Source of the DNA: CALHKP01 sp963558075 | GTDB taxonomy: Bacteria; Bacillota; Clostridia; Peptostreptococcales; Anaerovoracaceae | Length of the DNA stretch: 24,589 nt | Reading direction: 5' to 3' | Assembly (NCBI GenBank): GCA_963558075.1 | Contig: CAUWFN010000029.1 | Location: 1-24,589, forward strand | Shown here: positions 22,219-24,589 of the stretch, one piece after another | How the letters are laid out: every line of letters starts with the position of its first letter | Numbering within the stretch: the stretch's first letter is position 1 | Translations under genes and position numbers: made by a program | The notes under the pieces: model-generated | The model's database searches: none | Told to the model about the DNA's origin: nothing | What the model saw: only the letters and a program-made list of their open reading frames with translations

Positions 22219-23406
22219 CTATACTCCCGTTGCCTGTAAATTTAGCTTAACTCTATTTTTCAGTTTTCCTGACTCTACTAGATTAAAATTTTCATCTCTA
22301 TAATAAAGTCTGTTAAGCAAATACCCGCCATCTCTAATATCTAAAAGCTCATTAATTTCGAGAATAACCCTGTTTCCTTTCTTTGTTCTGCCAAGATGCA
22401 CTAGAATATCAATAGCCTCTATAATTTGGGCTCTAATTGCATCAACAGGCATATCCACACCCATAAGATACATAGACTCCATCCTTCGCAACATACCTTG
22501 AGAAGAATTACCATGCCCTGTAGACATACCGCTATGACCTGTATTAAGAGCCTGCAGCATATCAGAGACCTCTTTTCCGCGGACCTCTCCAATAATGAGC
22601 TTGTCAGGCCTCATTCTGAGGCTAGCTTTTATCAGCATTGACATGTTGACTTTACCCTGCCCCATAAAATTAGAATTTCTACATTCAAGTCTCACGATGT
22701 TAGAAATATTATCAAGCTGAAGCTCCGCAGAGTCTTCAATTACTACAACTCTTTCATCCTCTGGAATATATTCTGCTAAAGCATTCAAAAAAGTTGTTTT
22801 CCCTGAAGAAGTTCCGCCGCTTACGAAAATATTATATCCGGCTTCTACTGCTTTTTTAAGAAAACAGGCACATTCCGCCGTAAGAGTCTTCTTTTTTATG
22901 AGCTCATCCATCGTAATTCTATTTCGCCTAAACTTACGTATCGTAAGTGAAGGTCCATTAATTGCAATATTACGATATATAGCATTTATTCTGGATCCAT
23001 CCTCAAGTCTTGCATCAAGAATAGGGTTAAGCTCACTTATTTCTCTATGAACAAGTGATGCAATCTTACGAATTACAGATTCTAGCTCTTCAACACTATC
23101 AAAGCATTCATCAGTTAAAATTATATGATTATCTTTTTCTATGAATATACGATTAATTCCATTAACCATTATTTCATTAATCGAATCATCCTCGATATAC
23201 TTTTCGAGCGGACCATATCGCCCCCTTATTTTCGTAAAGACTCTGTCAATCGTACGTACAATCTCATCCATGCTAGATGAGGACATATCTTTAAAAACGT
23301 TCTCCTCAATAAGTTCAAGTATCTGACTATCAGAATCTATACCATGCTCTATAACTATTGTAGAAATTCGTCTTACAAGTTCCGATACATACCCTGATTC
23401 GTTCAT
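22219..23406 (-). CDS. tadA: TadA/CpaF secretion ATPase of the Tad pilus
   Basis: A 395-residue type II/IV secretion ATPase of the CpaF group. The N-terminal domain (about 1-150) contains RYGPLEKYIEDDSINEIMVN (63-82). Walker A is GGTSSGKT (197-204), the Asp box EDSAEL (224-229), Walker B RPDKLIIGEVRG (266-277) and the His box GHSGMSTGH (290-298). All catalytic parts are intact, so this is an active motor candidate for pilus assembly. The ATG overlaps the end of the TadZ-like gene as ATGA, and tadB follows after 2 bases. Confidence 0.95.
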   Translation of the reverse strand: MNESGYVSELVRRISTIVIEHGIDSDSQILELIEENVFKDMSSSSMDEIVRTIDRVFTKIRGRYGPLEKYIEDDSINEIMVNGINRIFIEKDNHIILTDECFDSVEELESVIRKIASLVHREISELNPILDARLEDGSRINAIYRNIAINGPSLTIRKFRRNRITMDELIKKKTLTAECACFLKKAVEAGYNIFVSGGTSSGKTTFLNALAEYIPEDERVVVIEDSAELQLDNISNIVRLECRNSNFMGQGKVNMSMLIKASLRMRPDKLIIGEVRGKEVSDMLQALNTGHSGMSTGHGNSSQGMLRRMESMYLMGVDMPVDAIRAQIIEAIDILVHLGRTKKGNRVILEINELLDIRDGGYLLNRLYYRDENFNLVESGKLKNRVKLNLQATGV

Positions 23407-24416
23407 GTCATTCCTCCAACAACAGATGCAATTCTTCCAACTTCTATACCATATTCGTTATTAAAACCAAAGAAATTGCCCTCCCTACATCTTGGTACAT
23501 ACAATCCATCATACTCATAACGCTCAATCTCCTCATAATCTGCAGTCATAACCTCAAGAAAGTTAGAAGATAAAAACATGTCTTTTAGCCTGCTTTCCCT
23601 ATTAGATCCACTGTGAAAAAAAACTACAATATCACTCATACTCACAATATCTCTAGAATTTGCTGTAAAATGATTGCCGATATCATACACAAGAAATTTA
23701 TATCCCTCAGCTTTCAAAAGACTAGTTAGCTCAGATGAAATAGCAGAAGAAAAGTCTTCGTAATGCAAATTATATGTAGGACACCGTATAAAGTTAATAC
23801 CATTTTTTGAATCAATAACAGATGGAACTGGAAGAGGTCTGCCAACAAGACAGCTATAAATAAACTTAGAAAATACTAATTTAGAATCAACTCTATCATC
23901 AAAAACAGAGCCATAATTTTTACAGGTGTTTACAGGACAAAGTGAAACATAAAGGGACTTTAACTCTGACATATTAAGCATGCCTGAAAGAGCCAGAGAA
24001 AAGGTTGTGGTTCCTATGCCTCCTTCATCCGAAATTACGCTAACGATAAAACACTTATTACTGTTATTACCGTCTAAAGTTCCCTTGCCACATAGATACT
24101 TAAGTTTACTGATTATAGATGTTACATTATCGTACTTGTACACTGTATATGGTTCCTCGAACAAAGACTCAGACTCAGCGTCTTCTGTCATATATACAGA
24201 TATCATGCCTGCCGATGCACCATGGACTGTGTTGTTTGTAAAAAGGGTATCATTAAATTCATCAAAAATAACTAAGTCGGCATCTATATTGTTAATATCA
24301 CAGCCGCTCTCTGGCACGATAAATGTGAATCCAGACCAGTTCATAGAAACCGCACGTACAAAGGCACTTCTGTAATCTAAATCAGACAATGCTAACACAA
24401 CATCAATTCTTTCCAT
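23403..24416 (-). CDS. tadZ: TadZ/CpaE-like protein with degenerate Walker A
   Basis: A 337-residue protein at the head of the Tad operon. The first 110 residues look like a divergent receiver-type domain (VVLALSDLDYRSAF, DADLVIFDEF). The rest resembles a MinD/ParA-like ATPase with the P-loop region VSVISDEGGIGTTTFS (125-140) and a switch-like FLVYDIGNHF segment. The usual KGGVGKT is here EGGIGTT: both the signature and the catalytic Lys are replaced, so ATP hydrolysis is doubtful. TadZ proteins mark the cell site where the Tad pilus assembles and several are known to have atypical P-loops. The ATG is preceded by AAGGA and GGAAG. It overlaps tadA by 4 bases and follows a good promoter at 24472-24444. 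Confidence 0.82.
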   Translation of the reverse strand: MERIDVVLALSDLDYRSAFVRAVSMNWSGFTFIVPESGCDINNIDADLVIFDEFNDTLFTNNTVHGASAGMISVYMTEDAESESLFEEPYTVYKYDNVTSIISKLKYLCGKGTLDGNNSNKCFIVSVISDEGGIGTTTFSLALSGMLNMSELKSLYVSLCPVNTCKNYGSVFDDRVDSKLVFSKFIYSCLVGRPLPVPSVIDSKNGINFIRCPTYNLHYEDFSSAISSELTSLLKAEGYKFLVYDIGNHFTANSRDIVSMSDIVVFFHSGSNRESRLKDMFLSSNFLEVMTADYEEIERYEYDGLYVPRCREGNFFGFNNEYGIEVGRIASVVGGMT

Positions 24417-24443
24417 TTTCTTCCAGTTCCTTTCTGTATATTT

Positions 24444-24472
24444 AGAATAATCCTGGAATATGGGGAAGTCAA
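24444..24472 (-). promoter_or_regulatory. Promoter of the Tad pilus operon
   Basis: On the minus strand the -35 TTGACT (24472-24467) and the -10 TATTCT (24449-24444) have a 17-base spacer. The expected start is near 24437, about 20 bases before the tadZ ATG. GGGGAA at the -35 can pair with TTCCCC about 28 bases upstream (24495-24500), a possible operator, but weak. Confidence 0.65.
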
Positions 24473-24530
24473 TAGCAAAACATATAGTCAGAATTTCCCC
24501 TGAAAGAATTTTTTTACTGTATTATTAATC

Positions 24531-24560
24531 ACATTTAAATGTAGGTTTTCTATATGTCAA
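24531..24560 (-). promoter_or_regulatory. Possible second Tad promoter with 12-bp palindrome
   Basis: A perfect -35 TTGACA (24560-24555) lies on the minus strand about 90 bases above the main promoter. The best -10 (TTAAAT, 16-base spacer) falls inside the 12-base palindrome ACATTTAAATGT (24531-24542). The -10 is poor, so this is either a weak promoter under an operator or chance. Confidence 0.3.
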
Positions 24561-24589
24561 AGTATCAAAAACATAAAAAAGAACCCTTG

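Noticed and set aside
24490..24515. CodY-like box upstream of the Tad operon
   Set aside because: TTTCAGGGGAAA matches the core of the consensus poorly (about 7 of 15) and is interrupted by GGG.

Overview
The window looks like a piece of a low-GC Bacillota chromosome, most likely an anaerobic member of class Clostridia. The reasons are the IspH-S1 fusion protein, a CodY regulator next to HslVU, Shine-Dalgarno sites of the AGGAGG type, and a Clostridia-style Tad pilus locus with a very short Flp1-like pilin. I cannot assign a genus. Every supported gene lies on the minus strand, so transcription runs from high to low coordinates throughout. The window looks like a co-oriented housekeeping region with one surface-pilus operon.

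In transcription order: (1) 24560-19355 is a Tad/Flp pilus operon: promoter, TadZ-like protein, TadA ATPase, TadB, TadC, a 43-residue pilin too short for ordinary gene calling, TadE, and a small TadF/DUF5702-like protein. (2) 19269-15890 carries rarA and the ispH-S1 fusion, ending in a terminator. (3) 15856-14498 is brnQ, a branched-chain amino acid carrier with its own terminator; only 33 bases separate its TTG start from the upstream terminator hairpin. (4) 14393-10769 is rnr (RNase R), a metallo-beta-lactamase-fold hydrolase and a Cof-type HAD phosphatase, closed by a strong terminator. (5) 10664-2611 is a long operon yraN-comM-dprA-topA-hslV-hslU-codY. It is led by a tandemly duplicated 39-bp promoter unit and ends in a hairpin. 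(6) 2506-532 is hflX-yigZ, then a terminator. (7) 400-1 is a tRNA-Val gene, cut by the window edge, with four stacked sigma-A promoters.

The genes fit familiar modules: DNA uptake and recombination (yraN, comM, dprA), supercoiling (topA), proteolysis (hslVU), nutrient control (codY, brnQ), RNA turnover (rnr), isoprenoid synthesis joined to an S1 RNA-binding protein (ispH-S1), replication repair (rarA), ribosome rescue (hflX) and surface adhesion (tad).

I found no clear new defence or mobile system. The points most worth a second look are regulatory or architectural: a CodY with an intact DNA-binding helix but an apparently remodelled effector pocket; an internal ribosome start that would release a free S1 protein from the ispH fusion; the duplicated promoter before yraN-comM-dprA; the four-promoter array before the tRNA; a small ORF filling the yraN-comM gap together with a displaced Shine-Dalgarno site; and an RNase R whose lysine-rich tail sits at the N-terminus.
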